57,500 nucleotides of DNA, from assembly GCA_019918135.1 (NCBI GenBank), contig WBZZ01003109.1, positions 1 through 57,500 of the forward strand. The letters run 5' to 3'. Shown piece after piece: positions 41,211 to 50,551 of this stretch (position 1 is its first letter; each line of letters begins with the position of its first letter). The notes beneath the pieces are model-generated. The model was not told the DNA's origin. It worked only from the letters and a program-made list of their open reading frames with translations, and did not search any database. The DNA is from Paulinella micropora (taxonomy: Eukaryota; Cercozoa; Imbricatea; Euglyphida; Paulinellidae). Made by a program: the position numbers and the translations under genes.

Positions 41211-44200
41211 GAAGTAGAAGAAGCAGAAGAAGCAGAAGAAGCAGAAGAAGCAGAAGAAGCAGAAGAAGAAGAAGAAGAAGAAGAAGAAGAAGAAGAAGAG
41301 CAAGAGGAGAGTGCGAAGAGTGAGGCCGGGCTGCCCCGGCGACAAGCCGCCGGGGGCGAGAAGCAGGCGGCGGCGGCGGCTGCGTACCACGTCGAAAACA
41401 TGCGCAACCAAGAAAGCACAATGATCGGGACTAAGCGGCAGCGGCGCTTGCTGCTTTACCCCTGCGTGGAGCCGGCGCCAGCGGCAGTCGATGGCGGTGC
41501 GAGCGACCCGGCGCTGGCTCCGGGGTTTGGCAACGTGCAGAACAAGGCGCCACGTGATTTCGCCTCAGACTGGGCTAAGCACGTCTCGGAATGGCGCTGC
41601 GCTCGCACAGCTCGGGCGGCGCTCCCCAACGAAGGGGTAGCTCAGTTTGTCCGGACGCAGGTTAAGAACGATTCGGCACAGCCCGTCCTGATCGCGCGGG
41701 TCCTTGTCGGGCAGCCCTGCGACTTGCCCATGGTTCTGCTCTGGCGCGCGCTGGGCGTGGAATCGTGGAGCAGGCTGCGGCGGCTGGTGGTGCGCGGAGA
41801 CGACCTAGCTACCGAGGCGCTGTATGTCGACTTGCTAGAACGTTCCTGGCAGTTGAACGAAGGCGTGCGAACGCGGCGGCAGGCCCTGTTTCGCTTGGGC
41901 CAGCTATGGCTCCCGCGTGGCAAGGAGGTAGACGTCGGGACGATCGAGCGCCAAGGCTTATGGTGGCTGCGGCACCGCTACCTGCTGCACATCTTTCCCG
42001 GGGAGCGTCAGTGGCTTGCCCAGTACTTGCGGCGACAAGCGCGCACCGCGCGCTTGTTGCCTCAGGCGGTGTGGGCGTTGGTGGCCAGCTATGCACTGGA
42101 CGCGGCGCGTGAGCGGGAGGTCGCAGCCTACGGCGACGAGCGCAAGGCGGAGCACCTGGCCGACAGTGCGCGTGTGCTCTGCCGGGCAGAAGCGGGGCTG
42201 CCGAGTGTGCTGGGAAGCGACGGTGTCCCCCGACAGACGGGTTTGTCGGACCCGTTGGCCCTACAGAACAGAGCGGTGCTGACGCTGGCACAACTGTACT
42301 CCCACAACCTCAAGCGCGCGGTGAACAAGGAAAGGGCGTGCCTGCAATCGCGCTTGGCGTCCTGGGCGGGGCTGGCGGTGTGCGTACCTCCCGCACATTT
42401 GTTTGATTCGCGCCAGCTCAGCCGCACATTCCAGGAGTTCACTTCGCCGAGGGACAGGCCCGTCGCGCAGGGGCTGTGCGACGACGGACAACCACTGCAG
42501 CGCGTGCTGCAACAATTCAGGGGCAATCTGGCCAAGAAGTACTCGTTGGCTAGGCGCGTGTGTCAGATGGTGCCTAACGGCCAGGGCATGACATCGGATC
42601 AACGCTTTGACATATCGCAAATGGGCTTCCTGGATCCAAGCGAAACCAGCAAGTCCAGCAAGTCGGGCTACGACAAACGTCTGGCGCTCTTCACCACTGT
42701 AGTGCCCGAGCTGCCCCCCGAGTGGCTGGCGGCCCTGGACGACTGGCTCGCGCAGTGCTGCACACCACTGCCGCGCCGCCCCGAGCTAGGGCCAGAGCCT
42801 TACGCGGTGGAGTGCTTCGGACGCCTCATGGGTTTTGTGGCGGGCGAAGAAGCAGCAAAGGCGCTAGCACACCAGCTGCGCACACTCAAGCGAGGCGCGC
42901 AACGCACGCACGTGCTAGAAGCGGGTGGTCTGGCGCTGCGCCACCTGGGCGTCCTGCTCGACCACACAGAACGCCGCCTGCTCATCCACACCTACCCCGG
43001 CCGTCTGGCCGCTCTCGTGCTGCACGTAGCTCAAGGGCGCGCGCCGCTGCCCCTCCGGGTCCGGCAAGTCTGGGCGCTGAAGCGCCTGCGCGCCCTCTGC
43101 GGCCTCCCGCTGGCGCCCACGCCCGGCCTCTCCTACGAAATCAGCAACTGTGCACGCGTTGCCACCTACGAGGATCTCGCCTGCTGGCGCGCGCTGCGCG
43201 ACGCCGGCGTCCTCGTCTGGCTCTCCGTCCAAGAAGCCGCCTGCCAGCTTGGCTGCGAGAGCCTCGCCAGGCTCGCCAGCGGGGGGCATGCTGCCCCCGA
43301 ACCCCCCCTGCCCCCGGGGGGCCGCCCACCCTCCCTTCGGCCCGCGGCAGCGGGCCGGGGGTGGACTGGGTGGATGTGTCGCCGGCGCGGCACCTGGGGT
43401 TTTCGTCATCGCTGACGCTGTTCCACGAGCACGTGACGGGGCCCCGCCTGGTGTACGCGGCGGGGATGCAGACCCAGGCGATTGCACAGCACCGGCCCGG
43501 GCGCATCCTGGCCAACTCTACCAAAGAGCTCCTGCACGGCGAGCGCGGTTTGCTAGAGGCGCCCCTGACTGCCTGCACCGTGGGGCTGCAGCCCCTGGGC
43601 GTCAACGTGCCCGTGGCGTACCGCGCCTGGTCCCACAACCAGGACGACGGAACCGTCTGGTCGCAGGGCGCCGTCGACCGCGGCCTCTTTGCCCACGTCG
43701 AGCACAAGAGCTACCGCGACACTTACCAACTCCAGCCCGCTAGCGCGGGCTGGAAGGGAGGCGGGGGGCCTCCGGCCCCCCGCGATAGCGGGCTAGGCAG
43801 GGGGGTTCGGGGGGCATGCTGCCCCCCGGGTGGGAGAGGCTGCGCGAATGTGCAGCACGCGCGCTGCTGCGCGAGCAGGCCCTGCGCAGGGCCGGGCGCC
43901 TGCCCACTCGCTGGCGCGGGTGGGGAGGAGCTGCCCCCGCGGAGGCGTACCTTTTGTCGGCGCAGGCACGGCGCGGGGACAGCCCCTACGCGGGCCTGGG
44001 GCTCCCCGCCGTGGGGCGTGTGATCCTACAGGGCGACAGGCTGCTGCGGGGGCTCGGCGGGGAGCAGGAGGTCGTGGTCCGCGAAGTGCGCGCGGTGGCG
44101 CGCGGCTGTTGTCGCTCAGACCTACCTCTCCATCCACCCCGCTGCCGAAAATGACGACGCCCCGCCCCCCGGCCGCCCCGCCGCGGCTCGCCCCCCTGCT

Positions 44201-45805
44201 CTGTGCGTGGCGGACCCCGACCCCTCTGCGGGCGCCATCGCCACGCTCCTGCAACAGCTACCCGACCCCGCGGCGGCGGCGGCCCCGGGGGGCGGCCGCT
44301 ACCTGGCCAGCGCGCGGGTTGTCACCGTCCGCCTCGCCACTTTCCAGCACGGCGACAAGATAACCAACGCGTCGGGCCAAAAATGCACCGTCTGCGTCAC
44401 ACTCCCCGACCGATGCCTGCCCTACCTGCCCACAGGGGAACGCCCCGTCGTGCTGCTAGGGCCCTCGCAAATGTTCCGCAAAACTATCAACGACTGCCTC
44501 ACCACCCTACAGACCAGGCTCGTCGCGCAGCAGGGCCCCGAACTCATCAACCAAGTCACAGGCGGCTCCGCCACTCACGTCTGGCCCTGGAACCAGGAAA
44601 TACTCCTGCACACCACCGGGGGGCATGCTGCCCCCCGAACCCCCCCTGCCTCCCTTCCAGCCCGCGCTAGCGGGCTGGGCGCTAGCGGGCTGGGCAGCAC
44701 GCCCCCCGGGGAGTGGCGCCCCGACTTCCGCTGGGTGCTGGAGTCGCTCTGCCTGCCCACCCTCGCCAAGCTCTGGAAACGCTGCCTGCAGCACTGGCTG
44801 CGGCGCGCCGGCGCCGTCAGGGTCGGCGGGGGGCCCGCCCTCGCCGCCCTCAGCAAGGTCCTGCGGCTCTCTCTTGTCCAGCCCGCTAGCGCCGGGGGGC
44901 ATGCTGCCCAGCCCGCTAGCGCGGGCTGGAATGAAGGCAGGGGGGGTTCGGGGGGCAGCATGCCCCCCGGGCTGTTGGAATGGGTGGAGCGCGAGGAAAA
45001 GTGGCTGGCGGAGCGCCTGGTGCGTGCGGGGCTGCTTAGCCCCCAGCCGCAGCAGCAGCGCGGCGGGGGGGCGGCCGCTGCCCTGCGCCTGATCCTGGCG
45101 CGCCGCCCCGCGTCTACTTGGGACCTCAGCAAGGGTTGGTACGACGTCTTGCTCCCGTGCTCATCCTGGCTGCCAGGCGTTCTGCAAGAAGCGCAGCTGA
45201 ACCGGGAGCGCCTCGTCGCCACATTCTTCCCCCTGGCGGATCCGCCGGACTCCAGCCTGTCGGCCGCGACAGGCCAGCCTGTCGCGGCCGACAGGCTGGA
45301 GACTCTGCACCTGCGCGCCGCTAGCCGCATGTACAGCCCCGCCAGCATGGACCTAGACCCTGCGGGAAATGCCTCCCTTTTTGGCTTCCAGTACTACATG
45401 GCAGAGGAGAAAACTTCTGAGATCCAGTTCAAGGCACGGCACCGCGGGGGCATCGACCCGCTGACCCACCAGGGCACCAAGTCCAGCAAGGTCGACGGTG
45501 CTAGCAAGTTCGATCCCATGACTCTTAATTCCAGCGTACAGGCCGGCTCTACTTCCCTTCTCAAACAAGTGCTTGAAACCTCGGATTCCCGCTGCGATTT
45601 CATCTGCAATCTATGCGGCCGGATTGGCTTTGGCGACCCTGCTACCGGACAAGCTACCTGCCTGACCAGATCCTGCGCCCAAGCACAGGCTGCCGGCAAA
45701 TACACAGGCCTAACCGCTCGTCCCACGTTTGTCTTTCTCAAAGCTATACAAACACTCGACGCTACCGGGCTGCTGTACCGCATCAAGGCTCTGCCGATGC
45801 CCTAG
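39921..45805 (+). CDS. Divergent RNA polymerase second-largest subunit (RPB2-like)
   Basis: Frame 3 from ATG 39921 to about 43280, frame 2 to about 43735, frame 1 from 43816 to about 44100, frame 2 to 45805. RPB2 landmarks in order: PMVLLWRALGV (lobe, usually IVFRALG), DPLALQNRAVLTLAQLY, FLDPSETSKSSKSG (usually CPAETPEG), LGFSSSLTLFHEHVTGPR with MQTQA, SHNQDDGTVWSQGAVDRGLF (usually NQEDA with SSVDRG), GDKITNASGQKC (the Lys of GDK and GQK kept) and a C-terminal zinc ribbon CDFICNLCG with C-L-T-R-S-C. Inserts: poly-Glu (41040-41310), four palindromic elements and a 25-bp hairpin. It would pair with an RPB1-like subunit, not in the window. Divergent but ordered; expression depends on how the frame changes are resolved. 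Confidence 0.78.
40960..40992. repeat. 15-bp hairpin in the RPB2-like gene
   Basis: CCAGCGGGCAGTCGG (40960-40974), GAG loop, exact complement 40978-40992; in frame. Confidence 0.88.
41040..41310. repeat. (GAA/GAG)n arrays coding poly-Glu
   Basis: Runs of GAGAAG, GAA and GCAGAA units code Glu, Glu-Lys and Ala-Glu-Glu in the RPB2-like protein; the same kind of array occurs at 19001-19248. Confidence 0.85.
43281..43362 (+). repeat. Palindromic element copy A in the RPB2-like gene
   Basis: GGGGGGCATGCTGCCCCC, GAACCCCCCCTGCC, a spacer, then GGCCCGCGGCAGCGGGCC. It lies in a variable loop between VWLSVQEAACQLGCE and VDWVDVSPARHLG, and the open frame changes across it. Confidence 0.75.
43732..43830 (-). 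repeat. Palindromic element copy B, reversed
   Basis: Reverse orientation of the same consensus, with an extra GC-rich hairpin inside; the open frame changes from 2 to 1 across it. Confidence 0.75.
44617..44710 (+). repeat. Palindromic element copy C
   Basis: Closest to the consensus: GGGGGGCATGCTGCCCCCC, GAACCCCCCCTGCC, TCCCTTC, CAGCCCGCGCTAGCGGGCTG. The frame stays open. Confidence 0.8.
44878..44980 (-). repeat. Palindromic element copy D, reversed
   Basis: Reverse copy plus a second half-copy; the frame stays open, and the inserted peptide is Gly/Ser/Pro-rich (GGSGGSMPP). Confidence 0.75.
45250..45301. repeat. Perfect 25-bp hairpin in the RPB2-like gene
   Basis: 45250-45274 is exactly complementary to 45277-45301 with a two-base loop. 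It is in frame and codes part of SSLSAATGQPVAADRLE. Confidence 0.92.
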
Positions 45806-46082
45806 CCATCGGGACAGAGGGAGGCAAAGGAGAGGGGAGGGGGTGGGGGGGCTTTTTTTGTCTCCTCCCCCCCCCCATCTCCCCTCTCTCCTTCTCCCCC
45901 CCCCCCTCCCTCCCTTCCTTCTCCTTCGCTCTTGCTCTCTATCCAGAGACGGGCCGAGGCCGAGCGTTGGCCCCATATCTAAAACTTATATTAATAAAAA
46001 AACACACAAAAAAAGGAACAAGAAAAAAAATCATCTACCTCGTAGATGAATATAAGCTTGGAGAAGCACCGTTAATTTAATC
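45806..46082 (+). promoter_or_regulatory. Upstream region of the 46083 gene
   Basis: 45850-45930 is C/T-rich; then ATATTAATAAAAAAACACAC and an A8 leader. Near the ATG, ATCTACCTCGTAGAT forms a small hairpin (46032-46046). Confidence 0.45.
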
Positions 46083-47549
46083 ATGCGGACAAGTTTCGAA
46101 TTGACAGCTAGCCGAGCTCAGACTACTCAGCGTAAACGCCGCTCCAGAAGCCAAGGAAATAAAGAAACAAAAGTACTGGAAAACGGATCAGCAGCAATCG
46201 AGACACCGACACCACAGGATGTAGACCCACGCCCGTCCGCGCCGAATGGTACAGTCAACAAAGTAGAAACGAAGCAACAGTTAAAACCGGAGCAAAAACA
46301 GTTAGAAACGAAGCAGCAACAGGCAGAGGTTCAGGCTTCTTTGCTGCCAAAAACACGATCCAAATACAGAAACAAGAAGGGGCAAGATGGACGTGGTTGT
46401 TGGGAAAACACGTGCTTCTGTGTCACCATGGGTTGCGCGTTCGTGATCATCGGTATCGTGCTGGTCTTGGTGGGAGTTGAAGGCAAACTAATCTCCGACC
46501 TACGCCGCGCCGGTCGCGCGGCCTATACGTCCAGTGCCGCAAACTACCAGAACAGCAGTGGGCTGGGAGGCAGTCCAACACACAGTACAGCCGCGAGCCC
46601 CCAGCCGACCGTTGTTTCTCCTAGCCTTGCTAATGTTAGTGCTAGTGTTAGCGCTAGTGTTAGTGCTAGTGTTAGTGCTAGTGCTAGTGCTAGTGCTATT
46701 GCTAGTGCTAGTGCCAGTGCTAGTGCTAGTGCTAGTGCTAGTGCCAGTGCCAGTGCTCGTGCTAGTGCTAGTGCCAGTGTCAGTGCTAGTGCTAGTGCCA
46801 GTGTCAGTGCTAGTTCTAGTGCTAGTTCTGGTGCTAGTGCTAGTGCTAGTGCTAGTTCTGGTGCTAGTGCTAGTGCTAGCAGCGGCACTAGTATACACGA
46901 CAGCGGTGGTGGCGGCGGAGGGGCTGCGAGCCCCTCCGCGTCTCCCAGCGCTCTTCGTAGCTTGCTCAACTGCTCGGGCGCTGCCGCCGGGGCCCTGCGC
47001 TATTGGGGGGCGCCCGAGCCACAGGGCCTGGGCCTGTGGCAGTCAGACAAAGCCAACGCAAGCTGGTGGCTTGCCCTGGAACTACAAGCGCCAGCGGGGG
47101 GCGGCGGCAGCGCCCCCCCGCCCGAATTCCAAGTGTACGGCGAGCCCCCTGACTGCGTACGGATCCAACTTCCAACTGCGGGGCCACACCCCATCGCGAG
47201 CGATGGGGTGTGCACGGGGCAGGGCCGGTGGGAGTTGAAGGTGGAACTTACCCTAAGCTGCAGTCCAGCGTCAGCGTCGGCCTGGCTACGACAAGTCGAA
47301 GGAGAGTGCGTGCGTTGGGAGATCCCCCTCGAACTCCCGCCAGCACCCGCGCTGGCGCTGAGCTTCTGGCCAGCGGATTTCTCAACAGAAGCTGCTGCTG
47401 AGCTTACCTCTCAAGATATGCTCTTGCTGGAGACACTCGACCAGCCAGGGGCTGGTCGTGCAGCCCCCTGGCCTGGGCTGACAATAGATGCAGAGGGCGG
47501 GTTTTCCCACACGTGCCTGTGGGCTTCGGCCCCTGAGTCTCAGATGTGA
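46083..47549 (+). CDS. Type II membrane protein with Ser/Ala stalk
   Basis: 488 residues. The N-terminal ~105 are polar and basic (RKRRSRSQ, Gln/Lys-rich). A membrane helix lies at about residues 112-132 (CFCVTMGCAFVIIGIVLVLV). Next come a stalk with Ser/Ala dipeptides (about residues 185-270) coded by AGTGCT/AGTGTT repeats (46630-46880), and a globular ectodomain rich in Gly, Pro and Cys. No signal peptide, so the C-terminal part should be outside or luminal. No family recognised. Hairpins at 46915-46939 and 47185-47212 lie in frame. The last codons overlap the reverse transcriptase remnant on the other strand, so the C-terminus may be truncated. Confidence 0.55.
   Translation: MRTSFELTASRAQTTQRKRRSRSQGNKETKVLENGSAAIETPTPQDVDPRPSAPNGTVNKVETKQQLKPEQKQLETKQQQAEVQASLLPKTRSKYRNKKGQDGRGCWENTCFCVTMGCAFVIIGIVLVLVGVEGKLISDLRRAGRAAYTSSAANYQNSSGLGGSPTHSTAASPQPTVVSPSLANVSASVSASVSASVSASASASAIASASASASASASASASASARASASASVSASASASVSASSSASSGASASASASSGASASASSGTSIHDSGGGGGGAASPSASPSALRSLLNCSGAAAGALRYWGAPEPQGLGLWQSDKANASWWLALELQAPAGGGGSAPPPEFQVYGEPPDCVRIQLPTAGPHPIASDGVCTGQGRWELKVELTLSCSPASASAWLRQVEGECVRWEIPLELPPAPALALSFWPADFSTEAAAELTSQDMLLLETLDQPGAGRAAPWPGLTIDAEGGFSHTCLWASAPESQM
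46630..46880. repeat. AGTGCT minisatellite coding Ser-Ala
   Basis: About forty 6-base units (AGTGCT, AGTGTT, AGTGCC) in frame. Confidence 0.85.
47185..47212. repeat. Perfect 13-bp hairpin in the 46083 gene
   Basis: CACACCCCATCGC, GA loop, GCGATGGGGTGTG. Confidence 0.9.
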
Positions 47550-48238
47550 AGCCGTCGACCATGTCGATAGAGCTGAGGCCAGCCCGCGAAGCGTTCGCGG
47601 TACTGATCTGGGTTGGGTAAACCTGGCACAGGCAGGTGGAGGTTGTCGTTGGCGCCGCGGTAGTCGTAGACGTTGCGTATGTCGCGGATGACCTCCTTTG
47701 CTAAGTCTTCAAACTTTCCTACGGGGCAGGCTCGGCTAGCCCAGGCACAATTTGCAGATGCCATGGACCAGAGGCCAGCTGTAAGAACGTCCATCGCCCA
47801 ACCTTTGAGGTATTGGTATACCGCTTGAGTCCAATGTGGGCATTGCACGGCAATTGGTTTAGCTCCCGGTTTGAGGATGAGCGACACGACAGTGTGATTG
47901 AAGACACCTGCTTTATCTTGGAAGACATCGTCGAATTCTCCGAGGAGGGCCCATAGAAATCGTTGTTATTCTGCAGTGAGGCCGGACTTGTCGACTTCAG
48001 GTGCGTATTGGGGCGCAGGCTGCGCGGTAAGTTTGGCGGCCTGTTTCTCTAGAAAGTCGCGGCAAAGTCTCTCAGAAATGAGAATCCACGAGGTGGTCTG
48101 TGTTCCACTAACCGTAGTTGCCGTACAGTAAAGCATGCGCGGGTCCGGGCATGTTGCAGCGAGTTCCGCCATGGCGGGATCGAAGTATGGAGGATCTTTT
48201 ACAGCAAGGATTGTGACTTCCCGGTGGGGAAGAGCCAT
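47540..48238 (-). pseudogene. Ty3/gypsy-like reverse transcriptase, N-terminal part only
   Basis: One frame of 233 codons with an internal TAA (47968-47966). After it: LLGEFDDVFQDKAG, then LILKPGAKPIAVQ and YDYRGANDNLHLPVPGLPNP, which match the start of Ty3/gypsy RT (DVF, LKPGAKP, DYR..N, LP.P). The catalytic YxDD box and everything after are missing: the homology stops at about 47,550, where the GC-rich block starts. The part before the TAA (LPHREVTILAVKDPPYF) is the usual linker between protease and RT. Confidence 0.7.
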
Positions 48239-48298
48239 GGTGGAAGGATCCGGCGGTAAGAATAGAGCGGTGTCTGGAGAGGGCTCCAGACTTGATGG

Positions 48299-49962
48299 TC
48301 ACGCCCGACCCTGTTTGGTATTCAATCGCTGCTGGTGTCCGGTGCCAGACCGAGCGTACATGTAGAAGTGGCGGCGCTGTGTTGGAGCCGCAAAACGATG
48401 CTGTGGGCGCGGAGGTGGCTTGTAGTTCGGGTTTTGGACGGGCCGAGGGGCTGTCTGACCATAATGGGCAGTGCGGCCCTGTTGGCCGGTCCGATATACC
48501 CGGTCGGGTTGATACTTGCCATCGCCGGCCGGCGGATATCGGGTCCGCTTAGCGCGTTGCACGTGTTTGTGGTTCTTCTTGTAGCGGGGGTGGCCACCAA
48601 GACTACTGTTGAAAGCTGGTCGAGCTGGTTTCGGTTTAGGCTTGCGTGTCCCTACGCCAGTAGTGTCGATGTGAAGGCAATCGCCGTAGCCACACTTACA
48701 CCACACTTGATGTGTCTTGTTGGGGTGAAGCGCTTGCCATGCGAAAATGCAGTCAGGGACATTATAAGCGAACTGGTTACTGTTGAGTGATGGTACGATA
48801 TCTATTGAACACCAAATAGGGTCTACACTATTTTTCCCCTTTACGACGAGCTCAGCGAGTCTCCGCCAGACGCGATCTTTGTCTTTGACGCTTGCCACAC
48901 CGTTGATGGCTCCTGATGCGTTGAAGAAAGCGCGATCCAAAGAGTACGGGATGATGAGGCCGCAGTTGCTGAAGTAGTTGAGTTCCGAAAGGATCTCCCG
49001 TCGTAAGTAGATGTGTAGGCTGGGGTTGATAGCGGAAAGCCAAATGATGGCTGTGTAGGTAGATCGGAGGGCTTACTACCTGCGCAGTGTTTACCTGTGC
49101 AAATACACCATGTTAAATGGGGTGTAAGGCATGCTTTACGTGACGCGCGGAAGGCAAAGAGGCCATCAGGAAGATCTTGTCGGGTACCGGCGTCGAAGTC
49201 TAGCTCGCGTTGGAGAAAAGGCTTACCCGATCGTTGTCCGACATCGATCCAATGGGCCAAGTTGTACCAGAGGTAGTGTTACTGATCCGGGTCTAGCTTG
49301 TCTGTGAGGTAGGCTGTAGCCGCGTTGAGTCCGCCAGAGGAGACGCGACAAATCCAGTCCATGTGCGCGTAAAAGTTGAGCTGCTTCAAAATCTTAAGGC
49401 GCATGTCCGTTCGTAGATCGGGATTGATGGCAGCAAGACGGAACATACCTGGGTAGATAGGCTGAGGGGCTGGTTCGAGAGGGGCGTGCTTCGTTTGGAG
49501 CCATTCCGCTTGTTGTCTTGGCCGGGAACGTAGGTGCATGGCGTGGGATGACGGTGATGTCGCCGCAGTCGAGGAAGACGATGACGATGAAGATGTGGCA
49601 GCAGGTGGTTGGCTACTTGCCGGGTTGGGCGAGTCCGCTTTTGACTCGTCGTCGTCGTCTTGTCTCCGGTACGGAGTCGGCGGTCTGGTGTTACAGGCTG
49701 TCTTTGAGGCTTTAGGTGGAGTAGGTGCAGGCTGCGTGCTTGCAGTACTCTGTGTAGCGGGTGTAGGAGCGGGGACTGATTCCGAAGCGTTGGTAGGCGT
49801 GGGGCCCGAACTAGAGCTCGAACTACTAGAGCTGGCGCCGGAAGTTGGGGCGAATACCGCTTCGTCGAGCATTTCAACGTCGATCGGGAAGTCGTTGGAT
49901 CCTGGTAGTCCGGACTGTTCATCCGGGATCATGCACACATCGAATCCAGGGTCGATGAACAT
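48299..49962 (-). pseudogene. Retroelement polyprotein part with a tandem ~125-residue domain
   Basis: Two related segments: 49446-49080 (AAINPDLRTDMRLKILKQLN, then WYNLAHWIDVG and LTWCICTGKHC) and 49056-48663 (SAINPSLHIYLRREILSELN, then VWRRLAELV and HQVWCKCGYGDC). Both end in a Cys cluster. An in-frame stop (near 49282) and a frame change between copies show decay. The first 150 residues are Ser/Pro/Thr-rich. After copy 2 comes a Lys/Pro/Arg-rich tail (GTRKPKPKPARP), nucleocapsid-like. Same frame as the RT part downstream. Family unknown. Confidence 0.45.
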
Positions 49963-50551
49963 CCCTTGGGGGAAGCCGATGCGGTAGTATCCGCGTGCTT
50001 CCAGTGAACTCAGCGTGTGGATCGAGAGGGGCAGATTCAGAAGTGCCTGGGCTTGAAGATCCGACTAAGACATCTCCATTTCGCAATAGAACTTGTGGAG
50101 GCGTTTTGTAGTTTCGGTTGCCTTCAGATTGATCCAGCGGCCCGTGCTTGTATGTTAATCCACCGGTAGTGCCGATTCTGCGTTCCCCGGCGCCCATCTC
50201 CGGATGTGGGGACTGGGGCGGTAGTTCATCCGTCTGCGAAGGCATGGGACGCCAGAAGGATAACCTTTCAAACGTTTTTCTCGCGAGTACGGGTCGACCA
50301 TGTCATAGTCGCAGGGGAGGTGCCCGGAGGATGGTGGACTACGTGGATTTCGCGACTGAAGCGCTTGCCGGTCTGGCTGGCGATAAGATAAATAGCGATT
50401 TGAGCTATAATCGACTCCACGTTGTCGTATCGCTTCCAGTAAAATGTAGTGGGCCATTTTATGTGGGAGGCGTCTTGACGAGAGGAATAACAGTCAAGAA
50501 AGGTACATGGTCACTAGGAGGCCGAAACAGCACTAACCTTACTAAATACCT
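49963..50551 (-). other. Minus-strand coding-like fragments, not resolved
   Basis: About 50460-50270 has a plausible short frame (FYWKRYDNVESIIAQIAIYL...). Splice-like GT/AG sites exist but no model could be fixed. Confidence 0.25.

Noticed and set aside
40331..41421. Three long minus-strand ORFs opposite the RPB2-like gene
   Set aside because: They come from the GAA array and high GC; motifs lie on the plus strand.
42722..43290. 5' part of the frame-2 ORF overlapping the RPB2-like gene
   Set aside because: Only from about 43360 does it carry RPB2 motifs; before that it is a His/Arg/Pro-rich shadow.
46500..46969. Thr/Ser and Leu/Ala frames opposite the Ser-Ala stalk
   Set aside because: Other frames of the AGTGCT minisatellite.
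20301..47549. A complete herpesvirus or mirusvirus genome
   Set aside because: No major capsid, terminase, portal or DNA polymerase was found in the block; only replication, RPB2-like and surface genes.
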